DNA of 64,000 nt, from the NCBI RefSeq assembly GCF_030546935.1, contig NZ_JAUOPH010000008.1, positions 1-64,000 of the forward strand, written 5' to 3'. Below the pieces are notes generated by a model that was not told the DNA's origin, ran no database searches, and saw only the letters and a program-made list of their open reading frames with translations. The translations under genes were made by a program, and so were the position numbers. Shown piece by piece: positions 1 through 8,881 of this stretch (position 1 is the stretch's first letter; every line of letters begins with the position of its first letter). This DNA is from Marinobacter sp. 2_MG-2023. Its GTDB lineage: Bacteria; Pseudomonadota; Gammaproteobacteria; Pseudomonadales; Oleiphilaceae.

Positions 1-24
1 TGAGAGTAGGTCATCGTCAGACTC
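1..24 (+). rRNA. rrf: 5S rRNA, 3' end only (partial)
   Basis: The first bases (tgagagtaggtcatcgtcag) match the conserved 3' end of gammaproteobacterial 5S rRNA, which closes the molecule by pairing with its 5' end. The rest of the gene, and presumably the rRNA operon, lies before the window. The exact 3' end is estimated from the family; a strong hairpin terminator follows directly, as expected at the end of an rrn operon. Confidence 0.8.
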
Positions 25-36
25 TTAATACCGAAA

Positions 37-70
37 AGCCCCGACAGCTTCGCTGCCGGGGCTTTTTTTT
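37..70 (+). terminator. Rho-independent terminator after 5S rRNA, probably bidirectional
   Basis: An 11-bp stem with one A-C mismatch (37-47 with 52-62), a UUCG-like loop (cttcg) and a run of eight T (63-70). Four A residues precede the stem, giving a shorter T run on the minus strand, so it could also stop the converging kinase gene at 138-818. Confidence 0.88.
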
Positions 71-137
71 GTTTGAATTATGGCTCAAAAAATTGACTGT
101 TTAGTTGTTCCGGGAGCTGTAGTAGTCGTTGCTGCTG

Positions 138-818
138 TTATGGAAGCCAGATCTCGAATACACCGCCCCCAAGGGGTCCGTCATTGTGCAGCTTGATGTA
201 ACCAGTTCGCTCTCCCTCGCTGTGGAGGTCTGCTACAGCAGAAACGAAGAATAAACCAAGGCTTGTGCTGCCAGTGTTAAAGTCCAGGGATTTGAAGCTC
301 AGCGTGCCGGTATGCTGCATGCTTTCCGGATAACCCTCACCATCATCTTCCACACCGATAACGAGATAACCATCACGCTCATTGGCGGTTAGCCTGATTC
401 TCGATTTGGTATAACGAATAGCATTGTTGAGTGTGTTATTAAGGGCGCCTGTAAGCAGGTCAGCATCGAAAAAACCATTGATTGGGTCGGCATCAATGTC
501 GTAGTCGATGCCCAAGCCTTTCAGGAGCGGGGTGTGTCTGGCTAGGTGCTGAGCTAGAAAGTCGGGAACAAAGTGCTCTTCAATGTGTGCAGAAAGGTTG
601 TTGTCACCCAGTCTGTAGATTCCCAGAAGCTGTACGAGGTCGTTGTGTATCCGTTCAGCTTCATACTGCAGAGTATTAAACTTGGTGAAGTCATTGAGTT
701 TGTCCTCGTTCTCTGCCCTTAGTTCATCGAGAGAATTTAGCAGCATTCCCAGAGAATTCTTCATGTCATGTACGGCAAGAGCCAGAACCATGGAGAAGTC
801 GATATTCCGGTTTTTCAT
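138..818 (-). CDS. Small soluble sensor histidine kinase
   Basis: A 226-residue protein with the core parts of a histidine kinase and no membrane segment or separate sensor domain. The phospho-acceptor motif is AVHDMKN (His17). A HATPase_c domain follows: N-box NNTLNNAIRY (about 127-136), G1 box EDDGEGYP (157-164), G2 box GSTSLGLFF (183-191). Its start codon overlaps the stop of the CheY-TPR gene by 4 nt (ATGA), so the two are probably translationally coupled and act together. It may phosphorylate or dephosphorylate that regulator; this is an inference. The signal it senses is unknown. The gene is the last of a three-gene run with the hybrid kinase at 2461-5979. Confidence 0.85.
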   Translation of the reverse strand: MKNRNIDFSMVLALAVHDMKNSLGMLLNSLDELRAENEDKLNDFTKFNTLQYEAERIHNDLVQLLGIYRLGDNNLSAHIEEHFVPDFLAQHLARHTPLLKGLGIDYDIDADPINGFFDADLLTGALNNTLNNAIRYTKSRIRLTANERDGYLVIGVEDDGEGYPESMQHTGTLSFKSLDFNTGSTSLGLFFVSAVADLHSEGERTGYIKLHNDGPLGGGVFEIWLP

Positions 819-2464
819 AGGTTCAGTGCCTTCAATTTGCGTTGCAGAGCGCGGTAGCGGCGATATTGTCCGTGCTGCTCCGGCAGTTTAGTCAATTGAT
901 TGAGATACTGCTGGCAGCTCTTGAGGAGCTCTTTGTTCGACGTGTCGCCTTCATACTCCTTCATCAGAACCTGAACCTGATTAAGATTCAGGGCAGGGTG
1001 GTCCGGAATCATCTCAAGTGCTTTCCCAAATATGCTCTTGGCCTTCTTGAGATTACCTGACTCAAATGCTTCTATCCCATCCCGGTTCAGACCACGAGCT
1101 CTGACTTTCATCCGAAAGCTAACGGGTTCATCCAGCAGGCTTTCGATCTTCTTGAGAGTGACTGGGTCATCGCCGAATTGATTCGACAAGTCTCCAAGAA
1201 GCGATTTTGCTTCCTCGCCGTAACCAAGGCGGAAGAGTGTCTTTGCATAGTCCAGGCTGGTTTCAAGGTCGGGTGAAGGCATCTTCTGAACTAAGGGGCG
1301 AATGCGCTCAAGTATTACCTCGGCTTTGTGGGCCTGCTCTTGGCCGGCGTATATTCGGCATTGAATAATCTCGCTGCGGAGAACGACAGCGTCGCTATCG
1401 GGAAATCGCTTTTCCATACTGTTGAGAGTTTTAATAGCCTCTTTGGCGAGTGCTATTCCCTCGATCTCTGTATTACCGTCGCTGAGGTCACCTAGCGTTT
1501 GGCTGAGTGCAAGATAATTGTTTGGACTGTCGTGAATGGAGTGCGTCCCGAGGTCAACAGTTCGCCGCCATGCCTCTGCTGCTGTAACCAAGTCCTGGTT
1601 CGACTCTGCCAACTCTGCCAAGTGCTTCTGGCGAAGCAGGGCATTGGGTGAATAATTAGTCGCCCGCTCGAGAACTTTCTGTGCCTGGCTCGGCTTGTTC
1701 TGGCGCTCTAGCCCCTCCGCGAGAAGGTCGTAAGCCTCCATGTAGTCTGGATGGCTGGCGATCAGTGCCCGCAGACCCGCGACAGCTTCATCGTAGCGAT
1801 GGTTAGCCAGCAGTACTTTGCTGCGTCCGAACCGCGCCCAAGACAGCTCTCTCTGGGAAAGGACCTCATCGTATACTTTAATCGCATGGGTAAGATCGCC
1901 TAGCCGAAAATAGAGCTCGCCGAGGGTTTTCATGAGCCAGGTTTTATGGCGTGGCATCCGGGGAATAGCCTGAATGCATAGTGAGATAGCTTCCGGGTAA
2001 TTTTCCCGGTCGATCTCCCGGTTGATCGGAAGCAAAGCATTACGTTGGCTAATCAGGCTACCGAGACGTTTTTCCAGCATAGCGAGGTTGATTGGTTTGG
2101 TAAGGTAGGCATCCGGCTGGTACTCACGGGCGCCCATAACCATTTCCCTTGACGTCTCTGATGTCACCATTAGAAACAGGGATGACCGTTGGAGCAGCTT
2201 TTTGTGACGAAGTTCTTCCAGGATATGCTGGCCGTTCTTGCCTTCCCCAAGATTGTAGTCGCAGAGAACCACGTCAACGTGATTATATGTGCAGTACTGA
2301 ACAGCAGCCTGGGCGCGTGTAACCAGTTCGATGTTATCTGCGCCGCAGCTGCGAAGCATGTGACGCATAGAAAGCCGGAAGTTCTCGAAGTCGTCGATTA
2401 CAAGGTAGGCGAGTTTGCCGAATGCACTCGCATCAGAGCCGGACTTGATGTCAGGTGCACTCAT
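815..2464 (-). CDS. Response regulator with TPR repeats (CheY-TPR)
   Basis: A 549-residue protein. Residues about 15-140 are a receiver domain: acidic pair Asp24/Asp25, phospho-acceptor Asp69 in VLCDYNLG, and the conserved Lys123 in LTKP. The remainder (about 150-549) is helical with tetratricopeptide-like repeats (for example the stretches around 170-210 and 225-275), which normally mediate protein contacts. There is no DNA-binding, GGDEF or phosphatase domain, so the output is likely protein-protein interaction. The gene overlaps both neighbours by 4 nt: the hybrid kinase upstream and the mini-kinase downstream. This strongly suggests one phosphorelay. I know CheY-TPR proteins exist in gammaproteobacteria but know no settled function for this one. 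Confidence 0.85.
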   Translation of the reverse strand: MSAPDIKSGSDASAFGKLAYLVIDDFENFRLSMRHMLRSCGADNIELVTRAQAAVQYCTYNHVDVVLCDYNLGEGKNGQHILEELRHKKLLQRSSLFLMVTSETSREMVMGAREYQPDAYLTKPINLAMLEKRLGSLISQRNALLPINREIDRENYPEAISLCIQAIPRMPRHKTWLMKTLGELYFRLGDLTHAIKVYDEVLSQRELSWARFGRSKVLLANHRYDEAVAGLRALIASHPDYMEAYDLLAEGLERQNKPSQAQKVLERATNYSPNALLRQKHLAELAESNQDLVTAAEAWRRTVDLGTHSIHDSPNNYLALSQTLGDLSDGNTEIEGIALAKEAIKTLNSMEKRFPDSDAVVLRSEIIQCRIYAGQEQAHKAEVILERIRPLVQKMPSPDLETSLDYAKTLFRLGYGEEAKSLLGDLSNQFGDDPVTLKKIESLLDEPVSFRMKVRARGLNRDGIEAFESGNLKKAKSIFGKALEMIPDHPALNLNQVQVLMKEYEGDTSNKELLKSCQQYLNQLTKLPEQHGQYRRYRALQRKLKALNL

Positions 2465-5400
2465 GAGCGCTTCTGTTTCAGCAGTTTGTTCACCATGGCC
2501 CTCAACGCCGCGGGTTTAACCGGTTTGTAGAGGATTTGATAACCTCTTTCGATCGCATCTTCGCGAACTTCCGTTGCCATATATCCGGTTATCAAGATGC
2601 CCGGTATGTCGTGCCCAACTGCGATGCGTATGGCGTCCATCGCGTCGAGACCATTCTTGTCATCATCAAGCTGGTAGTCCGCAAGTATAATGTCGGGTTG
2701 TTTGGAGTGTAATTGCTCCAGGGCATCATCGAGGCTATGAGCTGCGGTAATATCGCACTGCCAATTCCCCAGAAGCGCCACCATTCCCTGCAAAATGGCA
2801 GGGTCATTATCGATGCAAAGTACTTTCAGCCCTCCGAGGCTGGAGACTCTCCGGGAGCTGGGAGCCGCTGCTTCAGCAACTTGGCTTGGCTGATGCGAGG
2901 AGGTGAGAGGAACAGTTATGCCGAATACGCTACCCTTGCCCTGAACGGATTGGACACTTACGGGATGGTTCAGTATCCCGCTGATACGGTCAACGATTGC
3001 CAGCCCCAGGCCCAGCCCTTTTTTGTCCCGGCCTTGCTGAAAGCGCCGGAATTCCTCAAAAATGAAGGTCAGCTGGTCTTCCGGTATGCCCGGGCCGGTA
3101 TCCCACACCTCTATGCGCAGATACCCCTTCAAGCGGCGGCAACCCAACAGAATTTTTCCTTCTGGCGTATAGCGTATGGCGTTGGACAGGAAGTTCTGTA
3201 CCACACGGCGTAAGAGCTTGGAGTCGGAGCGAGCCCAGGCACTGCTTGGCACGACGTGAAGCTTTAGACCCTGGTCTTCGGCAATGGCGGTAAAGTCGGT
3301 AGCCAGGTGGCGCATAATGTCGCTAACCGGGAATACTCCAATGTCTGGCTCAAGCGCCCCGGCATCAAGCTTGGAAATGTCGAGCAGGGTACTGATGATT
3401 TCTTCTGCAGCTCCGAGCGAGCTGTCGATGTGATCTACGAGTTCCTTGTTTTCGGCATTATTGGCTTTCCCGGCAAGGGCAGAGGTAAACAACCGTGCCG
3501 CATTCAGTGGCTGCAGTAGGTCGTGACTGGCAGACGCAAGAAAGCGGGTTTTGCTCTGGTTTGCCTGCTCGGCAACAGACTTCGCTTTGAGCATTTGCTC
3601 GTTGATTACCTGGAGCTCCTGCGTGCGTTCTCTAACCCGCTGTTCCAGGTAGATGTTGGTTTCTTTCAGTGCTTGTTCAGTGCGGCGCATCGCCGTAATG
3701 TCCTGGAATGTCGTGACATAGCCCCCACCCGGGATCGGACTACCATCTACAAGCACGACTGTCCCGTCTGGCCGCTGGCGTTCGTAAGAAATATGCTGAC
3801 CTTCACGCATACTGGCGTAGTGGTTCGTGATGATTTCATCGATACGGCGAGCCGGAAGGTTTGCGTTGGTGAGGTTGTAGCGCATCAGGTCTTCGGCTGG
3901 GCGCCCAACTCGTACAAAGCCTTTCGGGTAAGTGAAGAGCTCCAGATAACGGTGGTTCCAGACCACCAGCTGCTGTTGCTGGTTAACGACAGAGACGCCA
4001 ATGCTTATATTCTCGATCGCTGACTGCAGCAACTCCCTGCTGAAAGTCATGGCTTGAGATGCTTCGTCAACGATACTGACCACATCTTCAATCTGCATGT
4101 CGCGACCCGTGAGAGTCGATTCCAGAACCACCCGGGCGGTGGAGGCGCCTATTACAGACGCCAGTTGGCGTTCTATATATTTCATCAAATGAGATGAAGC
4201 CGGGCGATGTGGGTGGAGTCTTATGGCGTTGCGTCGTCCATAATTACGGAAAATGATCTCCGAGCGTTCCTCTCCCATGAACCTGTCAGTAAGAGCTTGC
4301 AGGTCTGCTGTGAGTATTTCCCCCTGCCAGCTTTGATGCTGAACCGTATCCCCTTTGGGGCTGGGCTCATGAAAAAATGAGGCAATCTGGATTTTCTCGC
4401 GCACTCGTTGGCGGGTGAGCAGTGAGAGTGTTATGTACACCAGAGTATTGATACCGAGGCTCCAGATAATGCCATGGCTGGTCTGGTCGAGTTCAAGCCC
4501 GAACAGCGCTGTGGGCCTTGTCCAGCTCAGGCCCCAGATACCCTGGTTGATCAGGGAGTCGGTGAACCAGCCTGTAGAAGCCAGTGCCGGGAGCAGTAGC
4601 GTGTAACACCACATTAGAAAGCCCAAACCGAGCCCCCAGGTTGCACCTGTAGCGTTTCCGCGACGCCAGAGGATACCTCCGACCAGGGCAGGGCCGAACT
4701 GCGCGGCAGCGGCAAATGACAGCAACCCGAATGATGTCAGGCTGTAATCCTCTCCTGCCATCCGGTAGAAGCCGTAGGCCGTCAGTAGAACAACGAAAAT
4801 CGCCACCCTGCGAATGCCAAGCAGCAAAAAACTCAGATCCGCCTGGCGGTTCATCCTTGGACGGAAAAACTTGAGCAGCGCTGGCATGATGATTTCATTG
4901 CTCACCATCGTGGCAATGGCGACGGAGCAGACGATTACCATGGCAGCAGCAGCGGATCCGCCACCCAGGAAGGCGAGGATGGCCAGCCATTCTTTGCCCG
5001 CCATGATTGGTAACTGCAGGATCAGGATATCCGGGTCACCGCCTACGGCCTCAGGCGCCAACAAACCTGCAGCAGCAATAGGCAAAACGAAAGCGCTGGC
5101 TACCACCAGATAGATTGGCATAGCCCAACGCGCAACTTCAAAATCCCGGGGGTCGGCATTCTCGACGACCATGACGTGAAACTGTCTTGGCAAGCAGATG
5201 ATGGCGAGCATCGCCACCAGGGTTTGGGTAATAAAGGCAGGAGCTTCGATAGCATCAGTGGTCAGAATGCCAGTCAGGTCAGCCTGCTGTATATTTGCAA
5301 ACAGGTCCCCAAAGCCGTTATAGAGCCCGTATCCAACAAAAAGTCCGACGGCAACAAAGGCAACAAGTTTGATAAGCGATTCAAAAGCAACGGCTTGAAT

Positions 5401-5979
5401 CATGCCTCGATGGTGTTCGGTGGACTCCAGATGGCGAGTGCCAAACAGCACCGTGAATACTGTCAGGGCCAGGGTTATGTACCAGGCGGCATCGTTCCAG
5501 GCCGCAGTAGTCAGCCCCCCTGCATCGGAGCCCGTGTCCGATAAAACACTGAAGCCCATGGCAATAGCTTTCAGCTGCAATGCGATATAGGGCACGCTGC
5601 CAATCAACGCAAAGGCCGCGATCATGGCGGCTAACAGCTGTGACTTGCCGTACCGGGAAGCAATGAAATCCGCTATGGATGTGCTGTTGTTGCGTTTGCT
5701 TATGTGAATAATGCGGCGCAGGAGTGGTGCGCCGAAAATAAAGACCAGCAGGGGCCCCAGGTAGATTGGCAAAAAGCCCAGCCCTTCCTGGGTGGCACGG
5801 CCAACGGCGCCGTAAAATGTCCATGAAGTAAAGTAGACCGCCAGTGACAGCGAATACACATGGGTTCGTGCAAGGCGTTTGCGATAGAGCCCGGGGTGCT
5901 TGTCTCCTGCCCACGCGATGATAAACAGAATCGAAATGTAGGTTATAGAGATTAAAACCAGCAGCCAGGCACTAATCAT
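2461..5979 (-). CDS. Hybrid histidine kinase with sodium:solute symporter input domain (CbrA/CrbS type)
   Basis: A 1172-residue membrane sensor. Residues 1 to about 525 form an SSS-family transporter module of about 13 membrane segments. A STAC-like linker follows (about 545-640), then PAS (about 650-770), a coiled coil (770-810), a dimerisation/acceptor domain with His819 in ASASHDLLQP, an ATPase domain (LSNAIRYTP about 931, DTGPGIP about 960, GLGLGLA about 988) and a C-terminal receiver with Asp1101 (LADYQLDD) and Lys1152 (YKPVK). This is the architecture of CbrA and CrbS; CrbS controls the acetate switch in Vibrio and Pseudomonas. The acetate-type symporter genes just upstream (6636-8670) fit that role, but the ligand is inferred. 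It heads a three-gene run with 4-nt overlaps. Confidence 0.92.
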   Translation of the reverse strand: MISAWLLVLISITYISILFIIAWAGDKHPGLYRKRLARTHVYSLSLAVYFTSWTFYGAVGRATQEGLGFLPIYLGPLLVFIFGAPLLRRIIHISKRNNSTSIADFIASRYGKSQLLAAMIAAFALIGSVPYIALQLKAIAMGFSVLSDTGSDAGGLTTAAWNDAAWYITLALTVFTVLFGTRHLESTEHHRGMIQAVAFESLIKLVAFVAVGLFVGYGLYNGFGDLFANIQQADLTGILTTDAIEAPAFITQTLVAMLAIICLPRQFHVMVVENADPRDFEVARWAMPIYLVVASAFVLPIAAAGLLAPEAVGGDPDILILQLPIMAGKEWLAILAFLGGGSAAAAMVIVCSVAIATMVSNEIIMPALLKFFRPRMNRQADLSFLLLGIRRVAIFVVLLTAYGFYRMAGEDYSLTSFGLLSFAAAAQFGPALVGGILWRRGNATGATWGLGLGFLMWCYTLLLPALASTGWFTDSLINQGIWGLSWTRPTALFGLELDQTSHGIIWSLGINTLVYITLSLLTRQRVREKIQIASFFHEPSPKGDTVQHQSWQGEILTADLQALTDRFMGEERSEIIFRNYGRRNAIRLHPHRPASSHLMKYIERQLASVIGASTARVVLESTLTGRDMQIEDVVSIVDEASQAMTFSRELLQSAIENISIGVSVVNQQQQLVVWNHRYLELFTYPKGFVRVGRPAEDLMRYNLTNANLPARRIDEIITNHYASMREGQHISYERQRPDGTVVLVDGSPIPGGGYVTTFQDITAMRRTEQALKETNIYLEQRVRERTQELQVINEQMLKAKSVAEQANQSKTRFLASASHDLLQPLNAARLFTSALAGKANNAENKELVDHIDSSLGAAEEIISTLLDISKLDAGALEPDIGVFPVSDIMRHLATDFTAIAEDQGLKLHVVPSSAWARSDSKLLRRVVQNFLSNAIRYTPEGKILLGCRRLKGYLRIEVWDTGPGIPEDQLTFIFEEFRRFQQGRDKKGLGLGLAIVDRISGILNHPVSVQSVQGKGSVFGITVPLTSSHQPSQVAEAAAPSSRRVSSLGGLKVLCIDNDPAILQGMVALLGNWQCDITAAHSLDDALEQLHSKQPDIILADYQLDDDKNGLDAMDAIRIAVGHDIPGILITGYMATEVREDAIERGYQILYKPVKPAALRAMVNKLLKQKRS

Positions 5980-6031
5980 ATTTATAAACTTCCGTCAGGT
6001 CGTGCGAATTACCTGGTTCCTTACCGAAATA

Positions 6032-6538
6032 TCAGCCAGCACATACGGTAGAGAAAAGTGGGTCGTTTCGGTCAAGAACTTTGAGGTTGTCTACCCTTGG
6101 CGTTCCATCGGAGCCAATGGGGACGACTTCGCGGGTCTTGCAGTTAATAATATGAACCCGGTGTGAAACCGTATCTGTCATTTTCTGCTCAAAACGGTAG
6201 AGCGTGAACCGGATGATCTCCGGGTTGTCGGTGTCCTGTGCGATGCTGTCCGTATCCACAGTGGAGAACGCTGTTACATAAGGGAATGCCAGCGACCAGG
6301 GGCGCCAGAAAATCCCTTTGCTCTCTGTGCTCACAACCACAGCTTCATCTGGCAGACGTGACTGTTTATGGTCAAACCAGATGTATTCGCCGTAGATAAG
6401 ATAGCCAAGCATACCAGCTCCGGCAAATACCGGAATAATCCACTTAGGCGCCCTGCTGCGGGTGGCCGCCCGGATTCCCAGGGCGATGCCGGCGGCGCCC
6501 AGCCCGCAGAATACAGTGGCTACAAGAGTCCAGAACAT
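6032..6538 (-). CDS. Hypothetical membrane-anchored protein
   Basis: A 168-residue protein not assigned to a family. Two hydrophobic segments near the N terminus (about residues 3-25 and 34-50) suggest a membrane anchor; the remaining 115 residues are polar, with two cysteines (HIINCK and the C-terminal STVCAG). It lies 52 nt upstream of the hybrid kinase gene in the same direction and just after the terminator of the symporter operon, so it is probably the first gene of the kinase transcript. Its position suggests a link to the signalling system, but nothing in the sequence tells its role. Confidence 0.7.
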   Translation of the reverse strand: MFWTLVATVFCGLGAAGIALGIRAATRSRAPKWIIPVFAGAGMLGYLIYGEYIWFDHKQSRLPDEAVVVSTESKGIFWRPWSLAFPYVTAFSTVDTDSIAQDTDNPEIIRFTLYRFEQKMTDTVSHRVHIINCKTREVVPIGSDGTPRVDNLKVLDRNDPLFSTVCAG

Positions 6539-6552
6539 AAATGTGATTCCTT

Positions 6553-6589
6553 AAAAAAGAACGGGCTTCCTCTTAGAGGAAGCCCGTTC
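6553..6589 (-). terminator. Strong rho-independent terminator of the symporter operon
   Basis: A perfect 15-bp inverted repeat (6559-6573 with 6575-6589); in practice about 13 bp with a 5-nt loop. Six A residues at 6553-6558 become the U tract on the minus strand. It sits after the stop of the symporter gene (6636) and before the start of the gene at 6538, separating the transporter operon from the kinase operon. Confidence 0.93.
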
Positions 6590-6635
6590 AGTAATAACCT
6601 GTCAACTCAATGAGTAAAGCAGGTCGGGTTGTTGC

Positions 6636-8402
6636 TTAGTGGTCTTGAGCTTGTCCCGCACCACGTGGGTAGCGAACGCTCTCAACCAGCTCCTGAATTT
6701 CAACGGGCGGCTCTTCAGTCGCGTTGGATACAGCGAAGGCTACCGCAAAGTTGACGATGGCACCAATTGCACCAATCGACAGTGGGGAGATGCCGAGTAC
6801 CCAGTTCGCCGGAGTATCCGCAAGATTTGCAGTACCCGGTATAAAGAACCATCCCTTGTACACAAAGATGTAGGTCAGGGTGAACGCCAAGCCGCACAGC
6901 ATACCTGCAATTGCGCCGGTGTTGTTAATGCGTTTGGAGAAGATACCCATCATCAGAGTCGGGAACAGGGATGCGGCGGCGATACCAAATGCCAGTGCCA
7001 CAACCTGAGCCGCGAATCCGGGAGGATTGGCGCCAAGGTATGTTGCCACAACTATCGCTACGGCCATCGATATACGGGCTGCCAACAGCTCGCCTTTATC
7101 CGTAATGCCCGGGTTGATTGAGCCTTTGATCAAGTCGTGACTGATTGCCGACGATATCGCAAGAAGCAGGCCTGCTGCTGTCGATAGTGCGGCAGCCAGA
7201 CCACCTGCGGCTATCAGACCGATAACCCAGCCAGGGAGATTGGCAATTTCCGGGTTGGCAAGTACCAGAATGTCACGGTTTACGTCCAACTCATTGCCTT
7301 CCCAGCCGCGAGCATCAGCCTCAGCCTGGAATGACGGTGCATCGTTGTAAAGCTGGATGCGGCCATCTTCGTTTTTGTCTTCAAACTGTATCAGACCCGT
7401 AACTTCCCACTCTTTGACCCACTGTGGACGAGCGTCATATTCAATCGGCTCGGCGGCAGTGCCATCAGGATAGATGGTTGTCATCAGGTTCAGTCGAGCC
7501 ATGGACGCAACAGCCGGGGCTGTAAGGTACAGCAGCGCGATGAATACCAGTGCCCAGCCAGCAGACCAGCGAGCATCTGCAACTTTGGGAACGGTGAAGA
7601 AGCGAATGATAACGTGCGGAAGACCGGCAGTACCGATCATCAATGTCAGAGTGAACAGCACCATGTTCAGGTGGCTATCAACATCCGCAGTGTATTCGTT
7701 GAAGCCGACGTCGCTGATGATCTGATTCAGCTTATCGAGAATCGGCATTCCGGAATCAATATGAGTAGAGAACAGGCCAAGTGCAGGAATCGGGTTGCCG
7801 GTCAGCTGCAGCGAGATGAACACTGCGGGGATGGTGTAGGCAATGATCAGTACGCAGTACTGAGCAACCTGTGTATAGGTGATGCCCTTCATGCCACCAA
7901 GTACGGAGTAGATGAAGATGACGACAGCTGCAATCATCAGGCCTGTGGTGGAGTCAACTTCCAGGAAGCGGGAGAAAGCTACACCGGCACCAGCCATCTG
8001 GCCGATAACATAAGTCAAAGATGCAACGATCAGGCAGATAACCGCAACCAGGCGCGCATTTTTGCTGTAGAACCGATCGCCGATAAACTCCGGAACCGTG
8101 AACTTGCCAAACTTGCGCAGGTAAGGTGCCAGGAGCATAGCCAGTAGAACATAACCGCCTGTCCAGCCCATCAGGTAGGCAGAACTTGCATAGCCGCTAG
8201 CAGCGATGATGCCTGCCATGGAAATAAAGGATGCCGCAGACATCCAGTCGGCACCAATTGCCATGCCGTTGGTTATAGGGTGAACGCCGCCACCGGCAAC
8301 GTAGAAGTCTTTGGTGCTGCCAGCCTTGGCCCAGATGGCGATAAGAATGTAGATGAGGAATGACCCACCTACGAACATGATATTGATTCCAAATTGGCTC
8401 AT
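6636..8402 (-). CDS. Sodium:solute symporter, VC_2705/ActP-like (probable acetate or short organic acid uptake)
   Basis: A 588-residue integral membrane protein of the SSS family with about 13 hydrophobic segments. The N-terminal SSS signature region DFYVAGGG...GADWMSAASF is present, and a long hydrophilic loop (about residues 305-390, rich in acidic residues and containing FEDKNEDGRI) separates membrane segments. The preceding gene (8407-8670) is a DUF4212 small protein, 4 nt away. That pair defines the VC_2705 subfamily, related to the acetate permease ActP and its YjcH-like partner. The substrate is inferred from relatives. The neighbouring SSS-type hybrid kinase and the DUF294/exonuclease pair are typical of acetate-regulon loci in Pseudomonas and Vibrio. 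Confidence 0.9.
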   Translation of the reverse strand: MSQFGINIMFVGGSFLIYILIAIWAKAGSTKDFYVAGGGVHPITNGMAIGADWMSAASFISMAGIIAASGYASSAYLMGWTGGYVLLAMLLAPYLRKFGKFTVPEFIGDRFYSKNARLVAVICLIVASLTYVIGQMAGAGVAFSRFLEVDSTTGLMIAAVVIFIYSVLGGMKGITYTQVAQYCVLIIAYTIPAVFISLQLTGNPIPALGLFSTHIDSGMPILDKLNQIISDVGFNEYTADVDSHLNMVLFTLTLMIGTAGLPHVIIRFFTVPKVADARWSAGWALVFIALLYLTAPAVASMARLNLMTTIYPDGTAAEPIEYDARPQWVKEWEVTGLIQFEDKNEDGRIQLYNDAPSFQAEADARGWEGNELDVNRDILVLANPEIANLPGWVIGLIAAGGLAAALSTAAGLLLAISSAISHDLIKGSINPGITDKGELLAARISMAVAIVVATYLGANPPGFAAQVVALAFGIAAASLFPTLMMGIFSKRINNTGAIAGMLCGLAFTLTYIFVYKGWFFIPGTANLADTPANWVLGISPLSIGAIGAIVNFAVAFAVSNATEEPPVEIQELVESVRYPRGAGQAQDH

Positions 8403-8406
8403 ACGC

Positions 8407-8670
8407 TTATTCCTCGCTCACGCCGAATTGTTCATCGATTTTGTTCATGCGCCACGCGTAGTGGAAAATCAGAGCAATGAACGTGAGGATGGAGCCTTGT
8501 TGAGCGAACCAGAAACCCAGATCTGTGCCGCCGATAGGGATACCGGCGAGCATAGGCCGCAGAAGAATTCCGAAGCCGTAAGAAACCAGAGCCCAGACAA
8601 TCAGGCTCCCGAATATAAGGCGAAGATTCGCCTTCCAGTACTTTTCAGCGTCGTAACTATGACCTGACAT
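8407..8670 (-). CDS. DUF4212 small subunit of the sodium:solute symporter
   Basis: An 87-residue protein with two hydrophobic segments (about 17-38 and 50-70), matching the DUF4212 / putative solute:sodium symporter small subunit family in length and layout. It is followed 4 nt later by the large symporter gene, so both subunits are likely made together. A clear ribosome site (aggag, minus strand, near 8680) precedes the ATG at 8670. The 211 nt upstream (8671-8881) must hold the operon promoter, but no convincing -35/-10 pair was found. Confidence 0.9.
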   Translation of the reverse strand: MSGHSYDAEKYWKANLRLIFGSLIVWALVSYGFGILLRPMLAGIPIGGTDLGFWFAQQGSILTFIALIFHYAWRMNKIDEQFGVSEE

Positions 8671-8881
8671 AGGATTACTCCTGTCTTGTTGTTGTTGATC
8701 TATGGTGGTTTTTCGGTGAGCTGAGCGAGCCAGAGAGTTTATTATTCATATTAGTACTTCCCCTACTTGTTCTCCTCTACGACTCTACCTGTCAATCGAT
8801 TTATAGATATTGGCAAAAAGTCTAATTCTGGGAAGTTTGCTGTGACAGGCGTCTGTTTTTTAGTGGTTTCAAATACTTGGG

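Noticed and set aside
8767..8795. Possible promoter of the symporter operon (minus-strand TTGACA at 8790-8795)
   Set aside because: The matching -10 at 17 nt is GAACAA, a poor fit, so the promoter is not called.
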